Below, piece after piece: positions 24,466-33,310 of a stretch of 64,000 bases of DNA. The DNA comes from Chryseotalea sp. WA131a (lineage in GTDB: Bacteria; Bacteroidota; Bacteroidia; Cytophagales; Cyclobacteriaceae), in NCBI GenBank assembly GCA_025370075.1, contig CP073016.1:4278001-4342000 (forward strand). The letters are read 5' to 3'. The notes under the pieces were generated by a model. It saw nothing but the letters and a program-made list of their open reading frames with translations, made no database searches and was not told the DNA's origin. Every line of letters begins with the position of its first letter. Positions within the stretch are counted from its first letter, which is position 1. The position numbers and the translations under genes are program-made.

Positions 24466-25227
24466 TCAATCAAAATTCTTCTTGTCGTAGTTTGTAATTT
24501 TTCCATCCGCTAACTCAATTGTTCGGTCACTGGCTTTCGCAAAATCATTATCGTGAGTTACGGCTATGATGGTTTGGCCATGATCGTGTGAGATTTGCTT
24601 AAAGATGTCAAATGCGATTTGAGTGTTCTTGCTATCTAGGTTTCCAGTGGGTTCATCACACATAATTATTTGCGGATTGTTGATGAGCGACCTGGCAATA
24701 GACACGCGCTGTTGTTGACCTCCGCTTAATTTTGATGTCGGTTTTAGTGCTTGATCTTTCAATCCCAGCATTTCCAATTTGTGATAGGCTTGTTCCTCTA
24801 CTTCTTCATAGGAATGTTTCCCCAGTTTTAAAGCTGGTAGCATTACGTTTTTTAGGCAAGTAAACTCGGGCAGCAAATAATGGAATTGAAATATGAATCC
24901 GATACTCTTGTTTCGTAAGGCAGCTAGTTCATCCGTCTTCTTACCCGTGATTTTTTCGTTCTCGATAAACAACTCACCTTCGTAAGTGGTATCCATCGTG
25001 CTGAGGCAATACAGCAAAGTAGATTTTCCACTACCGCTTTTTCCTACCAATGTTAGAAACTCTCCTTTGTATGCTTCAAAGCTGATATTATCCAATACTT
25101 TGAATTTGACAGGTTCATAAAAATATTTACCTATTCCTTTTGTGCGCAACACTACGTCACGATTTATTGAACCAGCTGTTTTTTCTTGCTCGGTTATATT
25201 CAAATTTTCAAATTGATTCATTTTCAA
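24466..25227 (-). CDS. ABC transporter ATP-binding protein (LolD/MacB type)
   Basis: A 253-residue ATPase with Walker A LVGKSGSGKST, signature LSGGQQQRVSIARSL, Walker B IIMCDEPTGNLD and an H-loop AVTHD. The LSGGQQQR plus DEPTGNLD pattern is that of the LolD/MacB group. It is the last gene of the TolC-adaptor-permease-ATPase operon and 7 bp from the permease. The first ~10 residues (MKMNQFENLN) are written by a copy of the AATTTGAAAAT dispersed repeat, so the annotated N-terminus may be a repeat-derived extension. Confidence 0.93.
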   Translation of the reverse strand: MKMNQFENLNITEQEKTAGSINRDVVLRTKGIGKYFYEPVKFKVLDNISFEAYKGEFLTLVGKSGSGKSTLLYCLSTMDTTYEGELFIENEKITGKKTDELAALRNKSIGFIFQFHYLLPEFTCLKNVMLPALKLGKHSYEEVEEQAYHKLEMLGLKDQALKPTSKLSGGQQQRVSIARSLINNPQIIMCDEPTGNLDSKNTQIAFDIFKQISHDHGQTIIAVTHDNDFAKASDRTIELADGKITNYDKKNFD

Positions 25228-25234
25228 ATTGGGT

Positions 25235-26473
25235 TTATTTTCTAAAAATTTCTACTGGATCTACTTTCGATGCCTTGCGGGCTGGAATGTATCCTGCACC
25301 CAATGTTGCCAATATGCCCAGCAGAAAGCTGCTCATAAAAAATTGGGGACTGAAGTAGATAGGGAAGTAGCCAACCGGTGGCCCCATCCAAACGTTTTGC
25401 ATAATGGCTATCAAAATACCGCCCACTACTAGCCCCATCAAGCAACCCAAAAAGCCCATCACTAATGCCTCTGTTACAAATATTTTGATTACGTCTCCGC
25501 CAGAGAAACCGGTCGCTTTTAGAATGGCAATGTCATTTATCTTTTGCATCACAGTCATGTTTAGAATGTTGTAGATTCCAAAAGCAGCTACTACTAGAAT
25601 AGACAATGATATAGCACCCATCATAGTATTTCGAACCAAGTCGCCAGAAAGGACATCAGCATTAGTTACTTGCCACGGATCTACTTTGTATTCTGTTAGC
25701 TGCTGCAAAACTTTTGCGTAATCAGGAGCCGCATCTGGATTAAGTGTATTTGCATAAATAGTGGTTACGTAGGAAGGACCTTCTTTCACAAACTGTTGAG
25801 CAGTACTGATGTTGATGTACGATTTTGATTGGTCGGATAGTGCACTGCCTGTACTGAAGATACCTTTTACTTTCAGCGTCTTTGTAATTCCATACGATGA
25901 TGAGACGGTGATGTTATCATTGAGGCGTACGTTCAGTTTTTCCGCAATGCCCTTGCCAATTACAATGCCGCCAAGATTACCTTGTAGATCTTTGAGGCTG
26001 CCACCTACCATATAACTGCTGATGTTAAACATGGCATCTGCTTCTAAAACATTAACTCCATTGGCGGTTCCTTTTAATTGGGATTTTCCATTGTTGTAAA
26101 ACACATCCACGTTTACTTGAGCGATAGCATGTGTTAAGAAGCCCTGCTTTTTCAGTTTATCAAGTAGACCTTGTGGATTTACAAGCGTTTTGGAGAGTGT
26201 GGTAATCTGAGGATTTACGATCGCCACTAACTCATTTTCATTGGAAGACTCCATGAACGGTTTGCTAATCTTGTCCTCCTTATAAATTTTTATGTGGGCT
26301 GAGTTCTTAAATATTTCTCCACGAGAATAAACACTAAATCCACCCGACAATGAGTTCATAAAGAGATACACCGCAACACCTAATGTAACGCCTAAGCAGG
26401 CCACTAGCGTTTGTTTCTTGCGTGTGAATATGTGCGTGAAAGCTATATCGATGTTTACACTTTTCTTTCTCAT
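25235..26473 (-). CDS. ABC transporter permease (MacB/LolE-like)
   Basis: A 412-residue permease with an N-terminal helix (TLVACLGVTLGVAVYLFMNSL near residue 22), a large periplasmic MacB_PCD domain (~45-275) and a C-terminal FtsX domain with three helices (ISLSILVVAAFGIYNILNMTV, IFVTEALVMGFLGCLMGLVVG, and the last before GAGYIPARKASKVDPVEIFRK). It would form the inner-membrane part of a tripartite exporter with the ATPase at 24466 and the adaptor at 26485. Substrate unknown. Confidence 0.92.
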   Translation of the reverse strand: MRKKSVNIDIAFTHIFTRKKQTLVACLGVTLGVAVYLFMNSLSGGFSVYSRGEIFKNSAHIKIYKEDKISKPFMESSNENELVAIVNPQITTLSKTLVNPQGLLDKLKKQGFLTHAIAQVNVDVFYNNGKSQLKGTANGVNVLEADAMFNISSYMVGGSLKDLQGNLGGIVIGKGIAEKLNVRLNDNITVSSSYGITKTLKVKGIFSTGSALSDQSKSYINISTAQQFVKEGPSYVTTIYANTLNPDAAPDYAKVLQQLTEYKVDPWQVTNADVLSGDLVRNTMMGAISLSILVVAAFGIYNILNMTVMQKINDIAILKATGFSGGDVIKIFVTEALVMGFLGCLMGLVVGGILIAIMQNVWMGPPVGYFPIYFSPQFFMSSFLLGILATLGAGYIPARKASKVDPVEIFRK

Positions 26474-26484
26474 AGTTGTATAGT

Positions 26485-27630
26485 TTATGGTCGCATGCTT
26501 GCGCCTACTTCAGACGTATCAAGCTTGTTAGTGGAAATATTTTCTGTAACCAGTACCGTAGCTTCGGTGATGCCGCTCAGAATTTGTACCCAGTAAGTAC
26601 TCACAAAATTGGTTACCACTTTGGTTGGTTGCTTTTCTCCTTTTATTTGCACTGTGCCATCAAAATTTAGATAGTTTCGAGGGATAAGCAGGGCGTTCTT
26701 TTGAAAGCCAACAATGATGTTTGATTGTAACTGCGTTCCGGAAATTTTAAAGTCGAGCGAATCAGTGAATACCAATTTGCAGTAAAAAGATTGCGAAGCC
26801 TCGTCAAAGGCAGGATAAACTTCTCCAACTATCGCTTTATACATTTTTTCTTTATCGGTGTTCAATTGAATCAATGCTTCTTGGCCCGTTTTGATTTTGC
26901 CAATATTGCTTTCATCTACATTTATTTTAGCGTAGAGGTTGTTCGCATTTCCAATTACTGCTATCACATCACCTTTCCTTACAAAATCGCCTTTCTGCTT
27001 CCTTTTTTCATAAACTCGTCCGCTCACCACAGCCCGTATTTCATTGTTTCCAAAAACCACACGGTTCACTTCTTTCAGAGTCTTGTTGTTGATGAGTGAT
27101 TGCTCGGCCTGTTGCTTTTGTAGCTTGTAATTCTCTTTAGAGCTTTCATAGCTGGCTAGGGAGGTTTGGTATTTCAGTTGTGCGTTTTCAAAATCTACTG
27201 GCGCAACACTTTTCGTTTCCAATAGTTTTTTATATCGGTGCCATTGTAGTGAGTCTTGCTGTAGATTGCGCTTAGCTACCACCATCGTGTTTTTTGCTTG
27301 CATCAATGCTGGTGCATTGGGCGATAAATTGCTTTGCGCAATGTTGTAGAGTGCGGTACTACTTTCCGTGTTGTATTTATTTTCTTTATTGTCAACAACA
27401 GCCAACACACTTCCTTCTTTTACTATATCTCCTTCCTTAAAGTTGATTTGTAACAAGTAGCCATCGGTTTGTGCAGTCAAGTTATACGTGCCTTCAGCCT
27501 CCAGCACTCCCGATGCAAATACAGTTTCGGTCACATCCTTGCGAATGGGTTTGGTCTCTTCGCTCCTTTTTCCACAAGCTGCCAATAGCAAGGTGCAGGT
27601 GATGATAGTTGTCAATTGTTTCATTTTCAT
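26485..27630 (-). CDS. Periplasmic adaptor (HlyD/MacA-like) lipoprotein
   Basis: From the ATG at 27630 the product begins MKMKQLTTIITCTLLLAACGK, a lipoprotein signal with Cys at the end of LLAAC; an upstream ATG overlapping the TolC gene is less likely. The protein has a split lipoyl/barrel-sandwich domain (TDGYLLQINFKEGDIVKEGSVLAVVDNKE and VVSGRVYEKRKQKGDFVRKGDVIAVIG), a coiled-coil hairpin between them (~95-190) and a beta-barrel domain after ~230. It should bridge the inner-membrane permease and the outer-membrane TolC protein. It overlaps no neighbour and lies 7 bp downstream of the TolC gene. Confidence 0.9.
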   Translation of the reverse strand: MKMKQLTTIITCTLLLAACGKRSEETKPIRKDVTETVFASGVLEAEGTYNLTAQTDGYLLQINFKEGDIVKEGSVLAVVDNKENKYNTESSTALYNIAQSNLSPNAPALMQAKNTMVVAKRNLQQDSLQWHRYKKLLETKSVAPVDFENAQLKYQTSLASYESSKENYKLQKQQAEQSLINNKTLKEVNRVVFGNNEIRAVVSGRVYEKRKQKGDFVRKGDVIAVIGNANNLYAKINVDESNIGKIKTGQEALIQLNTDKEKMYKAIVGEVYPAFDEASQSFYCKLVFTDSLDFKISGTQLQSNIIVGFQKNALLIPRNYLNFDGTVQIKGEKQPTKVVTNFVSTYWVQILSGITEATVLVTENISTNKLDTSEVGASMRP

Positions 27631-27637
27631 TTTGGCG

Positions 27638-28954
27638 TTATTTAATAGTGTTGTTGATTTCAATTTTAGCGTCCGCTAGTAAAAGGCTGATCGCAGAAGT
27701 AATGAGACTATAGTGACTGTTAACCATCGCATTGAAACTATCCAATGTTCTGTCAGTACTCAGAAGACCTTGTTCATATAAATTTCTGTTTTTGTGGTAG
27801 CTGTCGTTTTTTAGTTTATAAATCTCTTTGTTTGTTACAAACTGCGACCACGCTTTATTGTAGTCTGTACTCAACTGTCTATTGTCTAGTTCTGCTTTGA
27901 CCCGCGCATGTTCAGTATTTTTTTGTGCCAGAAGGTGGTTGTATTTTGCCTCTGCGTTAGCGGATATTCTAGCTGCGCTGAAAGGCAAGGGCATTGCAAT
28001 TTTAAACCCAATGGCAGTTGCATCATACCATTGCCAATTACTATCAAACAGGCCTGCACTTGTGTTATACTGTGTTAGAGAGTTTGAAAGAAAAAGAGAG
28101 AGAGTTGGATGTTTTGAAGACTTGTTTTTTCTAAAGTTGGTAAAAGCTACATTTTCTTTCGCAATCGTGCTGGCCAAATTAAGGTTGTTGAAAACTATTT
28201 CTGGAGCTGTTGCGGAGGGCTCAGTTGACACGAGATGACGTATGACAATGGAGTCTTTGTCGGAAATGTCTGCCAGTGCCTTGAGCGTTAAATATTGCTG
28301 TTCGATAATAAAAGTAATTTGTTTGGCGTTTTCTTGTGAGTTTAAATAGCTTACTTTGGTTTCATTTACATCTTGCTGTTTTAGAAGGCCTTGGTTGAAT
28401 TTATTTAACGCTATTTGAAATAGCGTATCACTTACTTTTATGTTTTCCTTTGCGGATTCCAGCTGCTCTTGCAATTGCACAATATTGAAATATGTACTTG
28501 CGATGTTATCGTATAGTGTTTTTAGTGTCAGTTTGTTGTCGAAAGCAGTAGCATCAAGGTTTTGTTTGGAAGCCTTTAAATTATGCCAACCTTCCAAATT
28601 GAATAGTTTGATCTCCGCATAGTTACTCAACGTTGAATTGTATCGTACGCCTAGCCGTTGCGCTCTAAACTCATTTGCCGGAGCGTTTGGATCACTGAAA
28701 TTGGCCGGGAAAAGTGTCACAGGTAACGTTAAATTATCAGTATAGCTGAATGATGCGCTTCCATTAGGATCAGGTATACTGGCGATTGCGGCAATCTTTG
28801 CTTTTTTTGCTTGATCCATTTTTATCTGACCTGACTGCAATGAAGTGCTTTTGCTATTGGCATATTTGAGAAACGAGTCGAGGTCGTTGAAAACCTGCTG
28901 GGCGCTACTGTCTATAAAATTGAGACAGAGCAGTAGAAAGAGTAGTTTTTTCAT
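27638..28954 (-). CDS. TolC family outer membrane efflux protein
   Basis: A 438-residue protein with signal peptide MKKLLFLLLCLNFIDSSAQ and two helical OEP repeats, including LDSFLKYANSKSTSLQSGQIKMDQAKKAK near the N-terminus and long helices with periodic Q/K/N in both halves. It is the first gene of a four-gene operon with adaptor, permease and ATPase, forming a MacAB-TolC-like exporter. The upstream region carries two copies of the AATTTGAAAAT repeat. Confidence 0.9.
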   Translation of the reverse strand: MKKLLFLLLCLNFIDSSAQQVFNDLDSFLKYANSKSTSLQSGQIKMDQAKKAKIAAIASIPDPNGSASFSYTDNLTLPVTLFPANFSDPNAPANEFRAQRLGVRYNSTLSNYAEIKLFNLEGWHNLKASKQNLDATAFDNKLTLKTLYDNIASTYFNIVQLQEQLESAKENIKVSDTLFQIALNKFNQGLLKQQDVNETKVSYLNSQENAKQITFIIEQQYLTLKALADISDKDSIVIRHLVSTEPSATAPEIVFNNLNLASTIAKENVAFTNFRKNKSSKHPTLSLFLSNSLTQYNTSAGLFDSNWQWYDATAIGFKIAMPLPFSAARISANAEAKYNHLLAQKNTEHARVKAELDNRQLSTDYNKAWSQFVTNKEIYKLKNDSYHKNRNLYEQGLLSTDRTLDSFNAMVNSHYSLITSAISLLLADAKIEINNTIK

Positions 28955-29035
28955 ATTGAAGAATTGATTTGGAGAATTTGAAAATGGGCTAATTTGAAAA
29001 TGAGAGTAAGACTAAACAGTTTGGCATTTTTAAAG

Positions 29036-29422
29036 TCATTTTATCCGCACCAGTTGAAGGGTTTTTGTCATCACAAATTTTTTGGCAACAATCTTTAACT
29101 TGTCTTGACCACTAAAGCTGATGGTGACGTTTAGCTCCAGTTTTGCATCGGGTGGAGACATCAGGCCTTTGAAGGTTTTGGTAGCCTCATCGAACTTTAA
29201 TTTTTTCACCAATACCTTTCCGTTAATGGACTCTTTACTTTTGTCGTTGACAGCCTTGGCATAGTAGAGTCCATCTTTGTCTAGGTAAAATTCCATTTGG
29301 CGGTCGGGTTGCTCTATATCTTTCCACTGACCAATAATGGAAGACTCGGTTTGTGGAAAGGCCGCAAGCGTGATGAGCGCCAAGGCACAGGTTAGAAGGG
29401 TTCGTTTTACATTTTGTGTCAT
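29036..29422 (-). CDS. Exported DUF2147-like protein
   Basis: A 128-residue protein with signal peptide (LLTCALALITLAAFPQ), then SIIGQWKDIEQPDRQMEFYLDKDGLYYAKAVN, and a C-terminal beta-rich part (FKGLMSPPDAKLELNVTISFSGQDKLKIVA). The arrangement IGxW...Y.A.V resembles DUF2147 proteins, of which a clearer example lies at 51796-52245. Function unknown. It stands alone, with the restriction system divergent from it. Confidence 0.65.
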   Translation of the reverse strand: MTQNVKRTLLTCALALITLAAFPQTESSIIGQWKDIEQPDRQMEFYLDKDGLYYAKAVNDKSKESINGKVLVKKLKFDEATKTFKGLMSPPDAKLELNVTISFSGQDKLKIVAKKFVMTKTLQLVRIK

Positions 29423-29604
29423 AATTCGTTTTGATTACGGCACAAAAATTCTACAAAGCCATCAGCTACAGAATGAGTTTTTGGGTGAAGTGGACAAAAG
29501 GAGAGGTGAAATGGACGGGAGGCGTGTTGCCAGTTGGCTTAAAGCCAGCTATTTTTGAATGGTTTGCGCAAGTTTCGTTGTGAGTTGTTTTGTGTATTTG
29601 GTAG

Positions 29605-29622
29605 TTATACCATATGGTATAA
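29605..29622. promoter_or_regulatory. Perfect 18-bp palindrome upstream of the restriction gene
   Basis: TTATACCATATGGTATAA reads the same on both strands and lies ~59 bp upstream of the endonuclease start. It is a plausible operator. No controller (C) protein gene is visible, so the methyltransferase or a host regulator would have to bind it. Confidence 0.5.
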
Positions 29623-29680
29623 AGGCCCCAACGACCCAAAATTGACTGAGGAAAAAGGACGATTTTTTAGTTACATTTGA

Positions 29681-30601
29681 ATGATGAATTTGAATGCGAG
29701 AAAGAAATACAAAGCTGATTTCAAAAAAGAGCTAGACAAGTTTGCTGACAAACTCGAAAAGTACGTTTCGTCTGACGATGGAGACTGGACTATAAAGGGA
29801 TTTATAGATGTTTATAAGAATGTTTACACGATTTCCTCAGACACCAAAATAGTTTCAAAAATCATTGAAATTCACATCTTTCCCCAAATCCTACAGTTTG
29901 CTGACCGAATTGGTTATAAAATTATTCTAGCTGAAAAACAAAATTGGTATCCAGACCTGACATTTGTAAACAAGAAAAAAGAGGAAATAAAGTTTGCTCT
30001 CGACATCAAAACAACTTTCAGGCGAAATGATAAAACTGCTGGTTTTACATTGGGGAGTCATGGAGGCTATTTCAAAGAAAGAGATAAAGACAAAAATATC
30101 CAGTTCCCTTACAATCAATATACTGGACACTATTGCTTAGGCGTAATATACACACGAACGGATCTTTTGGACGACCTCGCTGAGACTGAAATTTTTCAAG
30201 TTGAAGAGCTTCAAGAAGAGTATGATACTCCAAACAGAAAAGTTGGAGAACGTTCGGTAACAACTGTAAAGAATTTAAAATCTATAACATCGGTTATAAA
30301 GGACTTTGACGTTTTCGCATCGGAAAAATGGAAAATTGCAAGTGATAAACAAGGTTCAGGAAATACAGCCAATATTGGTTCTGTTGTTGATATTGCTGAC
30401 TTAAAAAACGGTAGCGGAATTTTTAGTCAATTAGGTGAAGAATGGTTTGACGAGTATTGGATAAATTATGGCTCAGCTACGATGGTAAAGGACGGCAAGC
30501 CAATAAAAATCACAACGCTAAAGGATTTCTTGGAGTTTAAAGGTAGAACTGACCTATGGAATAAAATCGTTTCTAAAATTTCTAACAAGAAAAGGAAATG
30601 A
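29681..30601 (+). CDS. Type II restriction endonuclease, EcoRV-like
   Basis: A 306-residue homologue of R.EcoRV. The alignment by eye is strong: SDTKIVSKIIEI, QNWYPDLTF, FALDIKTTF, FTLGSHGGYF, FPYNQYTGHYCLGVIYTRTD and KWKIASDKQGSGNTANIGSV match EcoRV blocks in order. The catalytic residues D92, D108 and K110 keep the spacing of EcoRV D74, D90 and K92. The recognition loop of EcoRV (GSGNTTN) is retained as GSGNTAN (225-231), so the target is probably GATATC, cut blunt. It is longer than EcoRV (245) by an N-terminal extension and an insertion near 170-205. The methyltransferase gene overlaps by 4 bp. Confidence 0.92.
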   Translation: MMNLNARKKYKADFKKELDKFADKLEKYVSSDDGDWTIKGFIDVYKNVYTISSDTKIVSKIIEIHIFPQILQFADRIGYKIILAEKQNWYPDLTFVNKKKEEIKFALDIKTTFRRNDKTAGFTLGSHGGYFKERDKDKNIQFPYNQYTGHYCLGVIYTRTDLLDDLAETEIFQVEELQEEYDTPNRKVGERSVTTVKNLKSITSVIKDFDVFASEKWKIASDKQGSGNTANIGSVVDIADLKNGSGIFSQLGEEWFDEYWINYGSATMVKDGKPIKITTLKDFLEFKGRTDLWNKIVSKISNKKRK

Positions 30602-31521
30602 GAGTAGTTGTTCCACCAATAAAAAGTCAAGGCATAAAAACCAAGTTAGTACCTTGGATTATGGAACTTGCTCCAAAGGTTAAGGGTAAATGGATTGAGC
30701 CATTTCTTGGAACAGGTGTAGTTGCCTTCAATTCAGGATACAAAAAAGCAATCTTAAATGACACGAATCCACACATCATAAACTTCTATAAAGGCATACA
30801 GCAAAGGACAATTACTGCACCTTTAATGAAACATTATCTTGAGAGGGAAGGTGAGCTTTTAAGCAAAGCTGATAACAATGGGTACGAACATTATTTGAAA
30901 GTGAGAGCCCGTTTTAATAGTGGAGAATTTTCACCTTACGATTTTATCTTTCTTTCCCGTTCTGGCTTTAATGGAATGATGCGATTTGGTAGTAAAGGGA
31001 ATTGGAATATCCCATTTTGTAAAAAGCCCGATAGGTTTGCGCAAGCATACACAACTAAAATAACAAATCAAGTTTCAATAGTTTCAAAAATCATACAATC
31101 TGAACCAAGCTGGACGTTTCACAATAGACAGTTCTCAGAGATTATCCCGTTGGCGACAGAGAACGATATAATTTATTGTGACCCTCCATATTTCGGTAGA
31201 CATGTTGACTATTATAATGGTTGGACAGAGAAGGACGAAGAGCTTTTATTTAATTTGCTTTCTGAAACAAAAGCAAAATTTATTCTTTCAACATGGCATC
31301 ACAACGACTGGAGAGAGAACGAAATGATTAAACGATTTTGGGGTAAATTCAACATTGTGACCAAAGACCATTTTTATCATAACGGAGGTAACATCGAAAA
31401 CAGACGGACAGTTGTTGAAGCCCTTGTTTGTAATTTCGACACCGACAACTTTAAGTTGCATAATCACGGTGCGACTGAGAAAGTTAAAGTACAGCAATTA
31501 GAACTTCAGCTTGTAAGTTGA
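30598..31521 (+). CDS. DNA adenine-N6 methyltransferase (M.EcoRV/Dam type)
   Basis: A 307-residue alpha-class (D12) methyltransferase. The SAM-binding motif EPFLGTG is at 34-40 and the catalytic DPPY at 195-198, with SRSGFNGMMRFGSKGNWNIPF between them as in Dam/M.EcoRV enzymes. It overlaps the endonuclease gene (ATGA) and would protect the host GATATC sites, probably at the first adenine as in M.EcoRV. Both genes are AT-rich compared with flanking core genes, consistent with horizontal transfer. Confidence 0.9.
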   Translation: MRVVVPPIKSQGIKTKLVPWIMELAPKVKGKWIEPFLGTGVVAFNSGYKKAILNDTNPHIINFYKGIQQRTITAPLMKHYLEREGELLSKADNNGYEHYLKVRARFNSGEFSPYDFIFLSRSGFNGMMRFGSKGNWNIPFCKKPDRFAQAYTTKITNQVSIVSKIIQSEPSWTFHNRQFSEIIPLATENDIIYCDPPYFGRHVDYYNGWTEKDEELLFNLLSETKAKFILSTWHHNDWRENEMIKRFWGKFNIVTKDHFYHNGGNIENRRTVVEALVCNFDTDNFKLHNHGATEKVKVQQLELQLVS

Positions 31522-31541
31522 GAAAGCACTGGAACTAGCCG

Positions 31542-32303
31542 TTAGTTTTCCGCCAACCACTCCAAAAATTCTGTCACTTTTAATTTGCCTATTTGTATTT
31601 CTTCCTTGAACGGAACGATAAGGTTGACTGTAATCTTCCGATTGAAAGAATGAGCTGCGTCTTTCACCGCTTTACGATTGATCAAAAACTGACGATTGGC
31701 GCGAAAGAAATTTTGTGAAAAGGTTGATTCCAATTTATCCATTTTTTCGTTGACCAAAAACTTTTTTTGTTCGAAGGTGAAAGCATAGGTGTTCTCGTTT
31801 TCAATAAAGAACAAGGCAACGCTCGCGCCATCCAATGGAATAATCTTATCGCCTTGATAAATAACAACGGAGGGACTTTTTTTATAAATGCTTTTCTCTA
31901 ATTCCTTTAGCAGGTTTGAAAAATCAGGAGAAGGTTTCGCCAACGTGGTTTTTAACTTTTGATATTTTTCCAACGCCTTTGTCACCGTGGCTTTGCTAAA
32001 TGGCTTTAGCAGATAATCAATGCCGGCAGTTTTAAATGCTTCCAGCGCGTACTCGTTAAAAGCTGTACAAAAAATAATAGGTGCGTGATTGTTTACAGAT
32101 TCATAAATTTTAAAACTTAGCCCATCGCCCAACTGAATGTCCGAGAAAATTAAGTCAATGGGCGGATTGGATTGAAAGTACTCAATTCCATCCTCCACCG
32201 AGTGAATCATTTTCACAATTTCCGCATCAGGCTCAATTGCCTGAATGGTCTTTGCTAAATCTTTAGCGGTAGGTTTTTCGTCTTCAACAATTACAATCTT
32301 CAT
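31542..32303 (-). CDS. LytTR-type response regulator
   Basis: A 253-residue two-component regulator: receiver domain 1-120 with the acidic pocket VEDE (7-9), phosphoacceptor D55 in IFSDIQLGDG, Thr in FCTAFNEYA and Lys in LLKPFSK; then a linker and a LytTR DNA-binding domain (~150-250, with FFRANRQFLINRKAVKDAA). It overlaps the sensor kinase gene by 4 bp, so the two are partners. The target promoters are unknown. Confidence 0.93.
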   Translation of the reverse strand: MKIVIVEDEKPTAKDLAKTIQAIEPDAEIVKMIHSVEDGIEYFQSNPPIDLIFSDIQLGDGLSFKIYESVNNHAPIIFCTAFNEYALEAFKTAGIDYLLKPFSKATVTKALEKYQKLKTTLAKPSPDFSNLLKELEKSIYKKSPSVVIYQGDKIIPLDGASVALFFIENENTYAFTFEQKKFLVNEKMDKLESTFSQNFFRANRQFLINRKAVKDAAHSFNRKITVNLIVPFKEEIQIGKLKVTEFLEWLAEN

Positions 32304-33310
32304 GCAATCAAAGAGAGGGTGACGGAAAATGAATCTTCGGTTTCAGTAATTTGGATTTCTTTGCCAGTAATAAGTTTGTGCCGTTGGTTTAAATTGGCTA
32401 ATCCTAAACCGCTTCGTTCGGTTACTTTGATGGATACCTTGTTGTTTTGTATTTTCAATTGGTTGTTGAAGTAATCAATGCGAATGTTCAATGGTTTTTT
32501 TTCTGTAAAGTAATTGTGTTTAAAAGCATTTTCAACTAATGTTTGAATGGAGTACACAGGTACTTTACAATTCAATGCCTCACTTGGAATAGAAGTGGAG
32601 AATGTAAAAGTATTTTCAAATCTTACTTTTTGTAATTCAATATAACCCGTTGTAAATTCTAATTCTTCACTCAAACTCACCAGCGTTTGTGCAGATGCTC
32701 TTGCCGAATACCTTAGAAAGTCTGAGAGTTTTATAGAATAATCTTCAGCTGTATCGGGCCTTTCTTTAATGAGTGATTTCAAAACACTTAATGCATTAAA
32801 TAAAAAATGGGGGTGCAATTGGCGGAGCAATAGTTGTTTTTGTGCTTCGCTGTTCTGAAATTTCAGTTCCCGGTTTTCAATTTCTGCCACATTTTTCTTG
32901 AAGGCATTCTCTACTGAATTGCAGAGAAGGATGATGACGGCATTAAAGCTAATGGATATAAGTATGGGATAGCTAAGGTATTTTTCTGCAAGATCTTGCT
33001 TAATGGTGATGAAATCACTAATGAAGAATAAGGCAAGCTGAAATAACAATTGGAATAGATAGCTGAGAGAGTATCGCTTCCATTTTTCGAGATGCTGCAG
33101 TTGCAGCGTAATAAGAATATTGATAGACCATACAATGGAAATATTTACAAACATTCCGAGGATGAGGGTGGGCAGTTCTGGCCTAGGTGTCACTTCGAAA
33201 ATTAGTACGGGTGACAATGCATAGATTGCCAGAATAGGTGTAGACAAGATTGCGTATCGCAGTAGACCCCTTTTCATTTGTGAGGATTTTTCTAAATTCT
33301 TATAAAGCAC
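32300..33310 (-). CDS. LytS/YehU-type sensor histidine kinase
   Basis: A 336-residue membrane kinase with four hydrophobic segments in the first 135 residues, a short coiled coil (~135-160), then the His_kinase domain with LHPHFLFNALSVLKSLI (H168 the likely phosphoacceptor) and an ATP-binding part with VENAFKHNYF and SGLGLANLNQRHKLI. The frame starts with a GTG directly after the phosphatase stop; the ATG 11 codons in (MKRGLL) is an alternative. It is transcribed with the regulator downstream and the rsmI operon upstream. Confidence 0.9.
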   Translation of the reverse strand: MLYKNLEKSSQMKRGLLRYAILSTPILAIYALSPVLIFEVTPRPELPTLILGMFVNISIVWSINILITLQLQHLEKWKRYSLSYLFQLLFQLALFFISDFITIKQDLAEKYLSYPILISISFNAVIILLCNSVENAFKKNVAEIENRELKFQNSEAQKQLLLRQLHPHFLFNALSVLKSLIKERPDTAEDYSIKLSDFLRYSARASAQTLVSLSEELEFTTGYIELQKVRFENTFTFSTSIPSEALNCKVPVYSIQTLVENAFKHNYFTEKKPLNIRIDYFNNQLKIQNNKVSIKVTERSGLGLANLNQRHKLITGKEIQITETEDSFSVTLSLIA

